Below, piece by piece: positions 25,472-34,435 of a stretch of DNA of 39,157 nt. The stretch comes from Paraburkholderia sartisoli (GTDB lineage: Bacteria; Pseudomonadota; Gammaproteobacteria; Burkholderiales; Burkholderiaceae). How positions within the stretch are numbered: position 1 is the stretch's first letter; each line of letters starts with the position of its first letter. Made by a program: the position numbers and the translations under genes. The DNA lies in the NCBI RefSeq assembly GCF_900107685.1, contig NZ_FNRQ01000016.1, positions 1-39,157 on the forward strand, given 5' to 3'. The notes under the pieces were generated by a model. The model had not been told where the DNA came from and did not search any database. It saw only the letters and a program-made list of their open reading frames with translations.

Positions 25472-26680
25472 ATGCAAAAGTCGCAACACCGTTTCGTCGA
25501 ACTTGATTTCTTTCGTGGGCTCGTGCTGCTCATCATCGTGGTCGATCACATCGGCGGCAGCATCCTGTCGCGTTTCACGCTGCACGCCTATGCGCTGTGC
25601 GACGCGGCGGAAGTGTTCGTGTTCCTCGGCGGGTTCGCCACCGCGACCGCGTATGCCGCGCTTGCGCAACGTCGCACCGACGCCGTCGCCCGCAACCGCT
25701 TTCTCAAGCGTTCGCTCGAGATTTACCGTGCGTTTCTCGTCACCGCGGGGTTGATGCTGCTCGTGAGCGCCGTGATGGTCGCGTTCAGCGTCGACGCGCC
25801 GAACCTCGCCACGAACGATCTCGATGACCTGATCGACGCGCCGCTCGCGTCGCTCGGCGAGATCCTGCTGTTCCGTCGTCAGCCGTATCTGGCGTCGGTG
25901 CTGCCGATGTACGCGTTCTTCGCGCTGATGGTGCCCGTCGTGCTGCCGCTCGCGCGCAGCAAGCCGTGGCTGCTGCTCGCGGGCAGCGTCGCGCTGTGGG
26001 CAGGCGCGCCGCATCTGGCCGGCTGGCTGCCGGGCGTCGGCGACACACCGTGGGACTTCAACCCGCTCGCGTGGCAGTTGATGTTCGTACTGGGCGTGAT
26101 CGCGCGTTGCCAGCCGGTCTATCAGCGCGTGGCCGCGCGTCGCTGGGGCTGGGTCGTCACCCTGCTGGCCGCAGGGGGCGTCGGGGCGGCGGCGTACTAC
26201 AAGCTCGCCATCGAAACCGCGCCGCTCGACGCGGGTTTCAAACAGAATCTCATGGGGCTGCGGGCGCTGAATTTTCTGGCGATCGCGTGGCTCGTCGCCG
26301 ACCTGGTGCGCTTCGGCTGGGCCAGCAAGATCGCGCAAAGGCTGCCGTGGATCAGCCTGATCGGCCGCAAGGGCCTCGTGTGTTTCGTCGCGGGAACCGT
26401 GATTTCGCTCGTCGTCGATTCGCTGCTGTATCAGGCAACCGATGGCCTGCTCGACGTCCCGCTCGGTCTCGCCGCCGACGCGATCGCGGTCGGCTCGCTG
26501 CTGTTCGTCGCATGGGCGACGGAGCCGGTTTCGCGGTTCGTCGCGTCGTGCGTGAGCCGTCAGCCGGATCGCGCGGCGGGCATCGCGGGCCTTGCACACA
26601 TCGCGCGCCCAATCGACACGGCTAGCGCATCCAGTCGTTCCACAGCACCATCAGCACCGTCATCAACGCCGGGCCGATGA
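25472..26680 (+). CDS. OpgC-domain membrane acyltransferase
   Basis: 402 residues, about ten membrane segments. The N-terminus HRFVELDFFRGLVLLIIVVDHIGG and the following CDAAEVFVFLGGFATATAY are the signature of the OpgC family (PF10129). OpgC adds succinyl groups to osmoregulated periplasmic glucans; many homologues have unknown acceptors. I start at the ATG at 25472, where family homology begins, although the frame is open to 25130. It lies beside the EPS operon but is transcribed away from wza, so acylation of the EPS itself is an open possibility. The last 59 bp overlap the convergent AI-2E-type gene, and the C-terminal tail (about 35 residues, Ser/Ala-rich) is low complexity. Confidence 0.85.
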   Translation: MQKSQHRFVELDFFRGLVLLIIVVDHIGGSILSRFTLHAYALCDAAEVFVFLGGFATATAYAALAQRRTDAVARNRFLKRSLEIYRAFLVTAGLMLLVSAVMVAFSVDAPNLATNDLDDLIDAPLASLGEILLFRRQPYLASVLPMYAFFALMVPVVLPLARSKPWLLLAGSVALWAGAPHLAGWLPGVGDTPWDFNPLAWQLMFVLGVIARCQPVYQRVAARRWGWVVTLLAAGGVGAAAYYKLAIETAPLDAGFKQNLMGLRALNFLAIAWLVADLVRFGWASKIAQRLPWISLIGRKGLVCFVAGTVISLVVDSLLYQATDGLLDVPLGLAADAIAVGSLLFVAWATEPVSRFVASCVSRQPDRAAGIAGLAHIARPIDTASASSRSTAPSAPSSTPGR

Positions 26681-27695
26681 AGAGGCCGAGCAGGCCGAAC
26701 GTCTCCGCGCCGCCCAGAATGCCGAACAGCACGAGCAGAAATGGCAGCCGTGTCGAGCCGCCAATCAGCACGGGCCGCACGAAATGCTCCGCGACAAACA
26801 CGACGACGAAGCCGACCACGGCGAGGCCAATCGCGCCCGCGACCGAGCCTTGCGCGAACAGCCAGAGCGCCGCGCAGCAGAACACGATGGGCGCGCAGAA
26901 CGGCAGCATCGCCGCGACGGCGGTCACGAGGCCAAGCAGCGCCGCGTGCGGCACGCCGACGATCGCGTAGACGATCCCAAGCAGCACGCCTTCGCCGAAC
27001 CCGACCACCACGAGACCCGTTACCGTGCTGCGCACCGCGCCGGCCATGCGCTGGATCAGCCGCGCGCCTTCCGGACCGAACGCGCGCCGCGCGCCCGTAA
27101 GCAGCGTATCCGACAGCTTCGGACCGGCCTGCAGGATCATGAAGAGCGTCACGAGCATGAAGCCGAACACGACGAGCACATGCACCGCACGCGCGCCGAA
27201 ATGCCGCCCGAAGGTCAGCACGGCGTCGCTGTGCAGGCCTTTCATCGCGGCCGAGCCGCGTAGCGGCTGTTCCAGGTTCGTCTGCCACCAGGCCGTGACC
27301 TGGGCGACGCCGAACGGCAGATGGCCGACGAAGTCCGGCACCGGAACGCCGTTTTCCTGGGCGTCGCGAAACCACGCAAGAAGGTCGTGCGCTTCGTTGA
27401 GCGCCTGACCGATACCGAGCCCGATCGGCAGCACCACCAGCACAGAGACCGCCGCCGTAAACACGAACGCGATCACCGTCGTCCGGCCCTGGAACAGGTT
27501 GTGGCTTTCCACGCGCCTGAGGAGCGGCCAGAGCGCGATCGCGATCACGCTCGCCCAGACCACGGCGGGGATGAACGAACGCACGATCCACAGCGCAAGC
27601 AGCATAAGCGCGACGTACAGCACCTGCAGTCCGATCTTCTGGGCTTTCTGGCGGCCGGATTGCGAGTCGGGCGATGTGGGTAGACGCTGGTTCAT
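26622..27695 (-). CDS. AI-2E family (YdiK/PerM/TqsA-like) membrane transporter
   Basis: 357 residues with eight hydrophobic segments: a first group (LQVLYVALMLLALWIVRSFI, VVWASVIAIALWPLL, VIAFVFTAAVSVLVVLPIGL), a long cytosolic part, then a C-terminal block (GLLGLFIGPALMTVLMVLWNDWM). This is the AI-2E/UPF0118 family. Members carry AI-2 export, Na+/H+ exchange or unknown functions, so no substrate can be given. The ATG at 27695 has GAGG just upstream. It ends inside the tail of the convergent OpgC-type gene. It appears to be a single-gene unit. Confidence 0.9.
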   Translation of the reverse strand: MNQRLPTSPDSQSGRQKAQKIGLQVLYVALMLLALWIVRSFIPAVVWASVIAIALWPLLRRVESHNLFQGRTTVIAFVFTAAVSVLVVLPIGLGIGQALNEAHDLLAWFRDAQENGVPVPDFVGHLPFGVAQVTAWWQTNLEQPLRGSAAMKGLHSDAVLTFGRHFGARAVHVLVVFGFMLVTLFMILQAGPKLSDTLLTGARRAFGPEGARLIQRMAGAVRSTVTGLVVVGFGEGVLLGIVYAIVGVPHAALLGLVTAVAAMLPFCAPIVFCCAALWLFAQGSVAGAIGLAVVGFVVVFVAEHFVRPVLIGGSTRLPFLLVLFGILGGAETFGLLGLFIGPALMTVLMVLWNDWMR

Positions 27696-28070
27696 GAGAC
27701 CTCGGTGCCGAACAGGATAACGGCGGACGAAAACGGCGCGCGACGCGGCCTGAAGGAAAAACGCCCTCCGAAAGAGCGACGCACGAAGCGATCCTGCATC
27801 TTAAAGGATGCCCGGCGTAGGGCAGCAGGTTGACCGTGAAGCCGCCTCGACATGTCGCCAGGCGCTGGCCGGATATCGCGCCCGAAACAACACTGCGTTG
27901 CAAAAACAGGCCATATCGCGCGAGACGGGGCGTCGAGCCGCATCGTTTCGTTCCGCAAAGCTGATATGGCACCATTGTTGCTAATCGTGGAACGGTGTTT
28001 CAACGTGTACACAATGTTCTTCTTGCGCGCGCGGGACTACATTCGGGCACACCACACAACGGAGCCGACC
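27696..28070. other. 375-bp divergent intergenic region
   Basis: It separates the AI-2E-type gene (minus) from the DUF3331-like gene (plus), so it must contain both promoters. A perfect GTGTACAC palindrome lies about 60 bp before the DUF3331-like start. I saw no sigma70 pair good enough to call and no RNA structure. Confidence 0.45.
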
Positions 28071-28358
28071 ATGCAGACCATAGCGTCCTTACCTCTGAGC
28101 GGAACAGATGGCGTACACATCGAGATTCTCGAGCGCTCCGACACGGCACTGGTCATCCGCTGGGTCGAACCGGGCCGCTGCCATTACGGCGAGCAACGCT
28201 GGCGCCGCCGCTCGGCGCACACGTCGGGCACCTGCGCGCTCTCGCGCAGCAAGATCCGCCGCGGCGACGCCGTCTTCAAACCGGCCGAGCGCCCCGCGCC
28301 GTCGAACGCGGCGGCCATGATCTCCGCCGAAATCCTCGGTAACCTGCTCGACGCCTGA
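28071..28358 (+). CDS. DUF3331-like small protein
   Basis: 95 residues, no signal or membrane segment. The central part IRWVEPGRCHYGEQRWRRR and the following SGTCALSRSKIRRGDAVFKP match what I recall of the DUF3331 family, which is largely confined to Burkholderiaceae. A Cys and a Trp in this core are characteristic. Function is unknown. I chose the ATG at 28071 because upstream in-frame codons look non-coding; CGGAG lies nine bases before it. It is convergent with the thioesterase gene, 7 bp apart. Confidence 0.75.
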   Translation: MQTIASLPLSGTDGVHIEILERSDTALVIRWVEPGRCHYGEQRWRRRSAHTSGTCALSRSKIRRGDAVFKPAERPAPSNAAAMISAEILGNLLDA

Positions 28359-28365
28359 TCCGGTT

Positions 28366-28863
28366 TCATCGCGGCCGTGGCGACGGCAAGCCGATCGCGC
28401 GGGCGCGGTGCGTCGCCGGCGGCAGGTTCGCCCGCGACTGCGCCTGCACGAGCGCGTCGATGCGCGCCACGATGTCGGCGTCGAACGCGGCGGCCTTCGG
28501 GCCCGATGTGTCGACGTGCAGCAGCATCTGCTCACCCGTCGCCACGGGCTCGGCCCGGGCGTCGGTCAACATCTCCAGATAGACATGCAGCCGCTTCGCG
28601 TCGTGCGCGAGTACGCGGACATCGACGCGCACCGGCGCGCCTTCCTTGATCTCGTGCAGATAATTGACGTGCGCCTCGAGCGTGTAGATCGACCGGGCGC
28701 GCGCCCGGCGGGTCGCGTCGTCGAGTCCGATCTGGTCGATCAGCACGTCCGTCGCGTAACTGAACAGCAGCAGATAGAACGCGTCGCGTAAATGGCCGTT
28801 GTAGTCCACCCATTCGGCGCGGACCCTGTCGCGATACACAACCAGCGGCGTTTCGTCGGGCAT
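28366..28863 (-). CDS. Hot-dog fold thioesterase (betainyl-CoA thioesterase-like)
   Basis: 165 residues, a single 4HBT-type hot-dog domain. The segment VRAEWVDYNGHLRDAFYLL, with SIYTLEAHVNYLHEI and VDVRVLAHDAKRLHVYLEML, resembles the thioesterase of carnitine catabolism (CdhB-type; in some bacteria fused to carnitine dehydrogenase). That makes hydrolysis of betainyl-CoA or another short acyl-CoA the best guess. No carnitine dehydrogenase or BKACE gene is nearby, so the substrate is uncertain. I start at the ATG at 28863, with AGGA seven bases upstream, rather than at 28920. It is divergent from nrdJ. Confidence 0.75.
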   Translation of the reverse strand: MPDETPLVVYRDRVRAEWVDYNGHLRDAFYLLLFSYATDVLIDQIGLDDATRRARARSIYTLEAHVNYLHEIKEGAPVRVDVRVLAHDAKRLHVYLEMLTDARAEPVATGEQMLLHVDTSGPKAAAFDADIVARIDALVQAQSRANLPPATHRARAIGLPSPRPR

Positions 28864-29152
28864 GGGATTGTCCTGTTCTGTTCCGGTCCGGGCTGCGATG
28901 AATCCGCCCGTCAGGCACATCGTAAACGGTCGACGGCATTCGGTGCGGCTTCCATCCGCCGATGGCCGTACGCGCTTGCATCAGTGCTCGCCGGCGTCTC
29001 GATCACATTTGATAGCGCGCAAGCCGGGCGATTGCGGCGAGCGCCCGTGTGGGGTACCGTGAGGCGGATCGCGCCGCCGACACCGCGCGCCGCCGATTCC
29101 GCTGTATCACACCGCACCGCATCATCCACGCAACGCCGCTTGGGATGGGACC

Positions 29153-31693
29153 ATGGCAGAAAACGATCCAACGCTATCGATTGCTCCGCAACAATTCTCC
29201 ACCGACGTCATGCTCGAAAAATACGCCAAGGGCGACGAGCAGACGGTCGGCGACGTCTACCGGCGCGTCGCGCGCGGCGTCGCGATGGCGGAGCCGGAAG
29301 CGCTGCGGCCGGTGATCGAGGCCCGTTTCGTCGACAACCTGCTGCATGGCGCGCTCGGCGCCGGCCGCATCATGAGCGCGGCGGGCAGCGGCCTCGCGGC
29401 CACGCTGATCAACTGCTTCGTGCAGCCGGTCGGCGACTCGATCCAGGGCGTCGACGACGAGGGCCTGCCCGGCATTTACGTCGCACTGTTGCAGGCCGCC
29501 GAAACCATGCGGCGCGGCGGCGGCGTCGGCTACAACTTTTCGGCGATCCGTCCGCGCGGCGCGCGCGTCCACACCACCAGTTCCTCGGCATCCGGCCCGT
29601 GCAGCTATATGGACGTGTTCGACGCGTCGTGCCGCACCGTCGAGAGCGCCGGTTCGCGGCGCGGCGCGCAGATGGCCGTGCTCGACTGCGATCACCCCGA
29701 CCTCATCGAATTCATCGAAGCCAAGCATTCGAAGGGACGCTGGAACAACTTCAACGTGTCGGTCGCCGTGACGGACGCGTTCATGCGCGCGGTCGAAGCG
29801 AACGCGCCGTGGCAACTCGTGCATCGCGCGGAGCCTTCCGCCGCGATGCGCGCGGCGGGCGACCTGCGCCAGCGCGACGACGGCTACTGGATCTACGCCG
29901 GGCAACCCGCGCGCGAGATCTGGGACAAGATCATGCGCTCGACGTATGACGTCGCCGAACCGGGTGTCGTGTTCGTCTCGCGCATGAACGAGGACAACAA
30001 CCTGCGCGCGATCGAGACGATCCGCGCCACCAACCCGTGCGGCGAGCAGCCGCTGCCGGCATACGGCTGCTGCAACCTGGGACCGCTCAACCTCACGCGT
30101 TTCGTCGTCGATCCGTTTGCGCAGATGCACGGCGGCACGCCGTCGTTCGACTGGGAGGCGCTCGCGCAGCGCACGCGCACGCAGGTGCGTTTTCTCGACG
30201 ACGTGCTCGACGTCACGCTCTGGCCGCTCGACGAGCAGCGCGACGAGGCCGCGGCGAAGCGGCGTATCGGCGTCGGCCTGACGGGTCTCGGCGACACGCT
30301 CGTGATGCTCGGCCTGCGTTACGACGCGCAGGAAGGCCGCGATTTCGCGGCCCGCGTCGCGCGGCTGATGCGCGACGAGGCGTATCGCGCATCGGTCGAA
30401 CTCGCGCGCGAGCGCGGCGCGTTTCCGCTCTTCGACGCGGCGCGCTATCTGGAGGACGGCACGTTCGCCTCACGGCTACCTGACGACATCAGGGATGCGA
30501 TCCGCCGTCACGGCATCCGCAACAGCCACCTGCTTTCGATCGCGCCGACCGGCACGGTCAGCCTCGCGTTCGCGGACAACGCGTCGAACGGCATCGAGCC
30601 CGCGTTCTCGTGGACCTACACGCGCATGAAGATCATGGCCGACGGCAGCCGCCAGCAGTTCGCGGTCGAAGATCACGCATGGCGTCTCTATCGCGAACTC
30701 GGCGGCGACGTCGGCGCGCTGCCCGGCTATTTCGTCAGCGCGCTGGAGATGTCCGCGCGCGACCACCTGGACATGATGGCGGCCGTGCAGCCCTTCATCG
30801 ATACGTCGATTTCGAAGACAGTGAACGTGCCCGCCGATTATCCGTTCGAGGATTTCGAAAGCCTCTATTTCGACGCGTGGAAAAGCGGGCTGAAAGGGCT
30901 CGCCACGTATCGTCCCAACGACACGCTCGGCGCGGTGCTGAGTGTCGAGCCCGTCGCGGCGAGCGCGGCGGACGACGTGCCCGGCGCGGCGGATCTCGAC
31001 CCGTTGCGCGTCACGCTCGACCATCGCCCGAGGGGCGAGCTGCCCGCCATCATCGAAAAGGTCGAATACCTGACGCAGACCGGCAAGAAGTCGCTGTACG
31101 TGGCGGTGTCGTTCATCGAGGTCACGGGGCGCCTTGCCGGCGAGGACGTCACCATCGAGCGGCCGATCGAGATCTTCATCCCGGCCGGCCAGCGCGACGA
31201 ATCGCAGCAATGGATCACGGCCACGATGCGTTCGCTGTCGCTCGCGGCGCGCGGGGGGTTCATCGCGCGCAATCTGCAGGACATGCGGAAGGTCTCGTGG
31301 GATCGCGGCCAGGTGCGGCTTGGCGAAGTGCAGCGCCCCGACGGGCATCGTTCGCCGCGCTGGCACGATTCGGAAGTCGCGGCGCTCAGCTACGCGATCC
31401 AGCAGATCCTGCACCGTCGCGGTTTTCTCGACGCGGAAGGCAACCAGGTGCCGTCGCGCGTCCTCGCACGGCTGCCGCGCGGGAAGATGGTCGACACCAC
31501 GCACGCGGCGACGGCGAATGCGCCGCGCAGCGAGCCCGCCGGCACGCGTGCCAGCACGACGGCCGCCAGCATGCCCGCATCCGCGCCGGCCATGCTCGGC
31601 AGCAAGTGCGACTACTGCGGCGCGAACGCCGTCATCAGAAAGGACGGCTGCGATTTTTGCACGGCTTGCGGGGAAATCGGCGCGTGCGGTTAA
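29153..31693 (+). CDS. nrdJ: Adenosylcobalamin-dependent (class II) ribonucleotide reductase NrdJ
   Basis: 846 residues. It reduces ribonucleotides to deoxyribonucleotides in the cytosol with a B12-generated thiyl radical and needs no oxygen. Seen here: disulfide cysteine Cys88 in LINCFVQP, GGGVGYNFSAIRPRGARV, the catalytic NPCGE (Asn294, Cys296, Glu298), the partner Cys in YGCCNLGPLNL, and SIAPTGTVSLAFADNASNGIEP. A Pro/Ala/Thr-rich linker (about 780-815) leads to a C-terminal CDYCG...CDFCTACG tail that would pass electrons from thioredoxin or hold zinc. The upstream spacer shows no recognisable cobalamin riboswitch. It is the only ribonucleotide reductase in the window and may serve low-oxygen growth beside a class I enzyme elsewhere. 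Confidence 0.96.
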   Translation: MAENDPTLSIAPQQFSTDVMLEKYAKGDEQTVGDVYRRVARGVAMAEPEALRPVIEARFVDNLLHGALGAGRIMSAAGSGLAATLINCFVQPVGDSIQGVDDEGLPGIYVALLQAAETMRRGGGVGYNFSAIRPRGARVHTTSSSASGPCSYMDVFDASCRTVESAGSRRGAQMAVLDCDHPDLIEFIEAKHSKGRWNNFNVSVAVTDAFMRAVEANAPWQLVHRAEPSAAMRAAGDLRQRDDGYWIYAGQPAREIWDKIMRSTYDVAEPGVVFVSRMNEDNNLRAIETIRATNPCGEQPLPAYGCCNLGPLNLTRFVVDPFAQMHGGTPSFDWEALAQRTRTQVRFLDDVLDVTLWPLDEQRDEAAAKRRIGVGLTGLGDTLVMLGLRYDAQEGRDFAARVARLMRDEAYRASVELARERGAFPLFDAARYLEDGTFASRLPDDIRDAIRRHGIRNSHLLSIAPTGTVSLAFADNASNGIEPAFSWTYTRMKIMADGSRQQFAVEDHAWRLYRELGGDVGALPGYFVSALEMSARDHLDMMAAVQPFIDTSISKTVNVPADYPFEDFESLYFDAWKSGLKGLATYRPNDTLGAVLSVEPVAASAADDVPGAADLDPLRVTLDHRPRGELPAIIEKVEYLTQTGKKSLYVAVSFIEVTGRLAGEDVTIERPIEIFIPAGQRDESQQWITATMRSLSLAARGGFIARNLQDMRKVSWDRGQVRLGEVQRPDGHRSPRWHDSEVAALSYAIQQILHRRGFLDAEGNQVPSRVLARLPRGKMVDTTHAATANAPRSEPAGTRASTTAASMPASAPAMLGSKCDYCGANAVIRKDGCDFCTACGEIGACG

Positions 31694-31796
31694 GCGGGTC
31701 GACCAGGAACCTCGCGACGAATGGCGGTTGTCCCACAGACTGGATTGACCAGGCTGTCATGCTGTTCTCCTGGGAGTGTCGTATTGGGAGATCGCC

Positions 31797-32075
31797 ATGT
31801 CGGTCTATGTTGATGAAGCGTTCCGGCCTTGCGTGACGGAGTGCGCAACAGTCGCCTTTCGTGTGTGTTTTGACGACCGCGCGCAGGTTTTCGAAGTAAG
31901 CGCCGAAGCGTTGATGACCTGGTGCGGCGCCGCGAGCCGGCGGCGCACCGACCTGCTCGTCGCGTTCGAAGACAGGCTGTACGAAATCCTCAAGGTCGCG
32001 GAATACCGAAGGTCCTTCCAGCCAGCAGAGCCGATCAGGCTGGACGTCGACGAATTCAGGACCGTCCTGCACTAA
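31797..32075 (+). CDS. DUF1488-like small protein
   Basis: 92 residues, soluble. The product runs from MSVYVDEAFRPCVTECATVAF through VCFDDRAQVFEVSAEALMTWCG to RLYEILKVAEYRRS. The layout (short beta-rich start, helix, then a conserved hydrophobic helix) resembles DUF1488 proteins common in Burkholderia; I hold this loosely. The ATG at 31797 has GGGAG at good spacing. It lies 103 bp behind nrdJ and is closed by a terminator 17 bp downstream, so it may share the nrdJ transcript or have its own. Function unknown. Confidence 0.65.
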   Translation: MSVYVDEAFRPCVTECATVAFRVCFDDRAQVFEVSAEALMTWCGAASRRRTDLLVAFEDRLYEILKVAEYRRSFQPAEPIRLDVDEFRTVLH

Positions 32076-32092
32076 TCGATCCATGCAGCTTC

Positions 32093-32122
32093 GCGACTGG
32101 CCCCGCCGGGCCAGTCGCTTTT
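32093..32122 (+). terminator. Rho-independent terminator after the DUF1488-like gene
   Basis: An 11-bp perfect GC-rich stem (32093-32103 with 32108-32118) and 4-base loop are followed by TTTT and a T/G-rich run. It separates the nrdJ region from the DeoR-MFS unit. Confidence 0.88.
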
Positions 32123-32210
32123 GTGTTGCCCGCTCTGCTCGTTTACGATACATTTTGCTCGTTTTAGACCGATTCATGGATCGGGCAACGAGGCAAAACG
32201 GAGCGAAGAC

Positions 32211-33005
32211 ATGCAGCGAACACGGCAGGATGCGATCGAAGGGCTTCTTCCCGACGAGCGGGAACGGCTGATTCTGGCGCGGCTTCAGGCGCAGGGCCGG
32301 GTGCTTGCCTCCGAACTCGCGACCGAACTCCAGACTTCCGAGCACACCGTGCGCCGGCATCTGCGCGATCTCGCCGGCGCGGGTCACTGCAAGCGGGTCT
32401 ATGGCGGTGCCATCCTGATCTCGCCGGCGGGCGTAGCCGCGTCGGTCCGGATGCGCGAAAGCGTCGATCGCAAGGCGCGCCTTGCGCGGGTCGCGGCGTC
32501 GATCGTCAAGCCGAAGCAGATCGTTTTTCTCGACGCAGGTTCGACCAACGTCGCGATCGCGCAGGCGCTGCCGGACAACGCGGATCTGACCGTCATCACC
32601 AACTCACCGGAAGCCTGCATGTGCATGCAGGAGCGGCCGGGCTTCGACGTGATTCTCGTCGGCGGTCGCGTCGGCCGGCGCACCGCGGGCGCGACCGGCG
32701 CGACCGCCCTGCTCCAGATCCAGCAGATTCGCGCCGACCTGTGTTTTCTCGGCGCCTGCGCGCTCGACCCGACCGAAGGCATCGCGGCCTTCGAAGCCGA
32801 GGAAGCCGAACTCAAACGCGCGATGGTGCAAGCGAGCAGCCAGGTCGCGATCGCGATGACCTCGGAGAAACTGATGACCGCCGCGCCGTACGTCGTCGCA
32901 CCCGCATCGGCGGTCGACTTCCTGATCGTCGAAGCGGACCTTCCGGCCGCGCGGCTGGCGAGTCTCAAAGCGGCTTTCGATACCGTGAGGGTGGCCGCAT
33001 CATGA
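32211..33005 (+). CDS. DeoR-family transcriptional regulator
   Basis: 264 residues. The N-terminal winged HTH (ERERLILARLQAQGRVLASELATELQTSEHTVRRHLRDL, in two parts) is followed by the DeoRC sugar-phosphate sensor domain (about 90-250; VFLDAGSTNVAIAQALP, VILVGGRVGRRTAGATG, CFLGACALDPTEGIAAFE). Such proteins usually repress sugar or polyol genes and are released by a phosphorylated sugar. I use the ATG at 32211; the frame is open to 32121, but that lies in the terminator region. Its stop overlaps the start of the MFS gene (ATGA), so the regulator and transporter are co-translated. The effector cannot be read. Confidence 0.92.
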   Translation: MQRTRQDAIEGLLPDERERLILARLQAQGRVLASELATELQTSEHTVRRHLRDLAGAGHCKRVYGGAILISPAGVAASVRMRESVDRKARLARVAASIVKPKQIVFLDAGSTNVAIAQALPDNADLTVITNSPEACMCMQERPGFDVILVGGRVGRRTAGATGATALLQIQQIRADLCFLGACALDPTEGIAAFEAEEAELKRAMVQASSQVAIAMTSEKLMTAAPYVVAPASAVDFLIVEADLPAARLASLKAAFDTVRVAAS

Positions 33006-34168
33006 AACCCGTCAACGAACGTATTGCGACGCTGGCGGTGTTTCTCGCCAACGGCTTCGGGATTGGCGCGTGGGCCGTCGAAGTCCCGCGCATCAAGGAG
33101 AGTCTCGCCCTCGGCGACGCCGCGCTCGGCATTGCGCTCTTCGCGTTCGCGCTTGGCGCGATCGTCGCGATGCCGCTCGCCGGCCGGCTCGCGCCGCGCG
33201 TCGGCAGCGGCCGCGCGACCGCCCTGCTCGGCGTCGCGTTTGTCGTCGCGCTGCCGCTTCCGGCGCTCATGCCCAACCTCGCGGTGCTGTGTCTCGTGCT
33301 CCTCGTGCTGGGCGCGGCGAACGGCGCGCTCGATGTGTCGATGAACGGACACGCCAGCTCCATCGAGACGCAATGGAACGCGCCGATCATGTCCTCGTTT
33401 CATGCGGCGTGGAGTGCGGGCGGCCTGCTCGGCGCGGCGACGGGCGGAATGCTCCAGAAGGCGGGCGTCGGCGTCGTGGGCGGTCTTGCGCTGCCCGACC
33501 TGTTCATCGCTGCACTCGTGCTGGGCGCCGCCGTGTTCGCGTTGCGCGACGTCGGGCCGCGCGCAAGCGCGCCGGCCGGCGGATTCGCGTTGCCCGGCAC
33601 GGGCGTCATGAAGCTCGCCGCGCTCGCGTTTTTGTGCATGATGGTCGAGGGCGCGGTGGCCGACTGGAGCGCCGTGTTCCTGCGTTCCACGCTCGCTGGA
33701 GAGGCCAGCACGGCCGCGCTCGGTTATTCCGCGTTCGCGTTGTCGATGGCGGCCTGCCGGGTGATCGGTGACGTGTCGGTTCACCGCTTCGGGCCGGCGA
33801 GAGTGGTCGCGACGGGCGGTCTGATCGCGGCAGCCGGGCTCGCGCTCGTGCTGGGCATGCCGAACATCCTGACCGCATGCGCCGGCTTTGCGATGGTCGG
33901 CGTGGGGCTGGCCAACATCGTCCCGGTTATTTTCAGCGCGGCGGGACGCTCGACGCCGACGCCGGCCATCGGCGTATCGATGGCGGCCACGGCGGGTTAC
34001 GCGGGCTTTCTGATCGGGCCGCCGCTGATCGGCTTCGGCGCGGGCGTGTTCGGCCTGCGGCTCGCGCTGGGCGTGCTCGTGTTTGCCGCGCTGGTGGTCT
34101 GCTTCGTCGGCGGTCGGGCCGTGGGTGGCACGCGCATCGCGGCCGCGACCGCGGCGAACCAGGTTTAG
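33002..34168 (+). CDS. MFS transporter (YbjJ-like)
   Basis: 388 residues, 12 hydrophobic segments, inner membrane. Features: FLANGFGIGAWAVEVPRIKESLALGDAALG at the N-terminus (two parts of the first helix and loop), GAANGALDVSMNGHASSIE, then FHAAWSAGGLLGAATGGML. These resemble the YbjJ-type MFS group, whose substrates are poorly known. The ATG overlaps the stop of the deoR-type gene, and the regulator suggests a sugar-related solute (inference). A longer open frame back to 32621 runs antiparallel in sense to the regulator frame and is not coding. A hairpin without a T-run lies about 10 bp after the stop. Confidence 0.88.
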   Translation: MKPVNERIATLAVFLANGFGIGAWAVEVPRIKESLALGDAALGIALFAFALGAIVAMPLAGRLAPRVGSGRATALLGVAFVVALPLPALMPNLAVLCLVLLVLGAANGALDVSMNGHASSIETQWNAPIMSSFHAAWSAGGLLGAATGGMLQKAGVGVVGGLALPDLFIAALVLGAAVFALRDVGPRASAPAGGFALPGTGVMKLAALAFLCMMVEGAVADWSAVFLRSTLAGEASTAALGYSAFALSMAACRVIGDVSVHRFGPARVVATGGLIAAAGLALVLGMPNILTACAGFAMVGVGLANIVPVIFSAAGRSTPTPAIGVSMAATAGYAGFLIGPPLIGFGAGVFGLRLALGVLVFAALVVCFVGGRAVGGTRIAAATAANQV

Positions 34169-34435
34169 TGAACGAATGCCACGCCCGCGGACCCGACGCG
34201 GGGCGTGCGGACTTCGGAAGATCGCACCAGGGCTCAATGGCAACAGCAATGGCAACAGGCTTCCGGCAGGACCGCGTGTCGCGCTCTGACAGAACTTTCG
34301 ACAGAATCCCGGACAGAAAGGAGAAGGCCTGATTGACGGCAGAATTATCTCAGGTCATCTTTCTGTCGCGGGCATGTAAAACTGACCCGGCAGAATCCCG
34401 CTATAACCAGAAAATGCGCAAAACGGGGTAAGAGG

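Noticed and set aside
28864..29152. Cobalamin riboswitch upstream of nrdJ
   Set aside because: I looked for a B12 box and the surrounding stem layout in the 290-bp spacer and found nothing convincing.
34179..34210. GC-rich hairpin after the MFS gene considered as a terminator
   Set aside because: The stem carries a bulge and no T-run follows.
32399..34255. A 618-codon open frame on the minus strand
   Set aside because: It lies antisense to the DeoR and MFS genes, which have clear family motifs and coupled starts. Its product is Arg/His/Ala-rich low complexity, a usual artefact in high-GC DNA.
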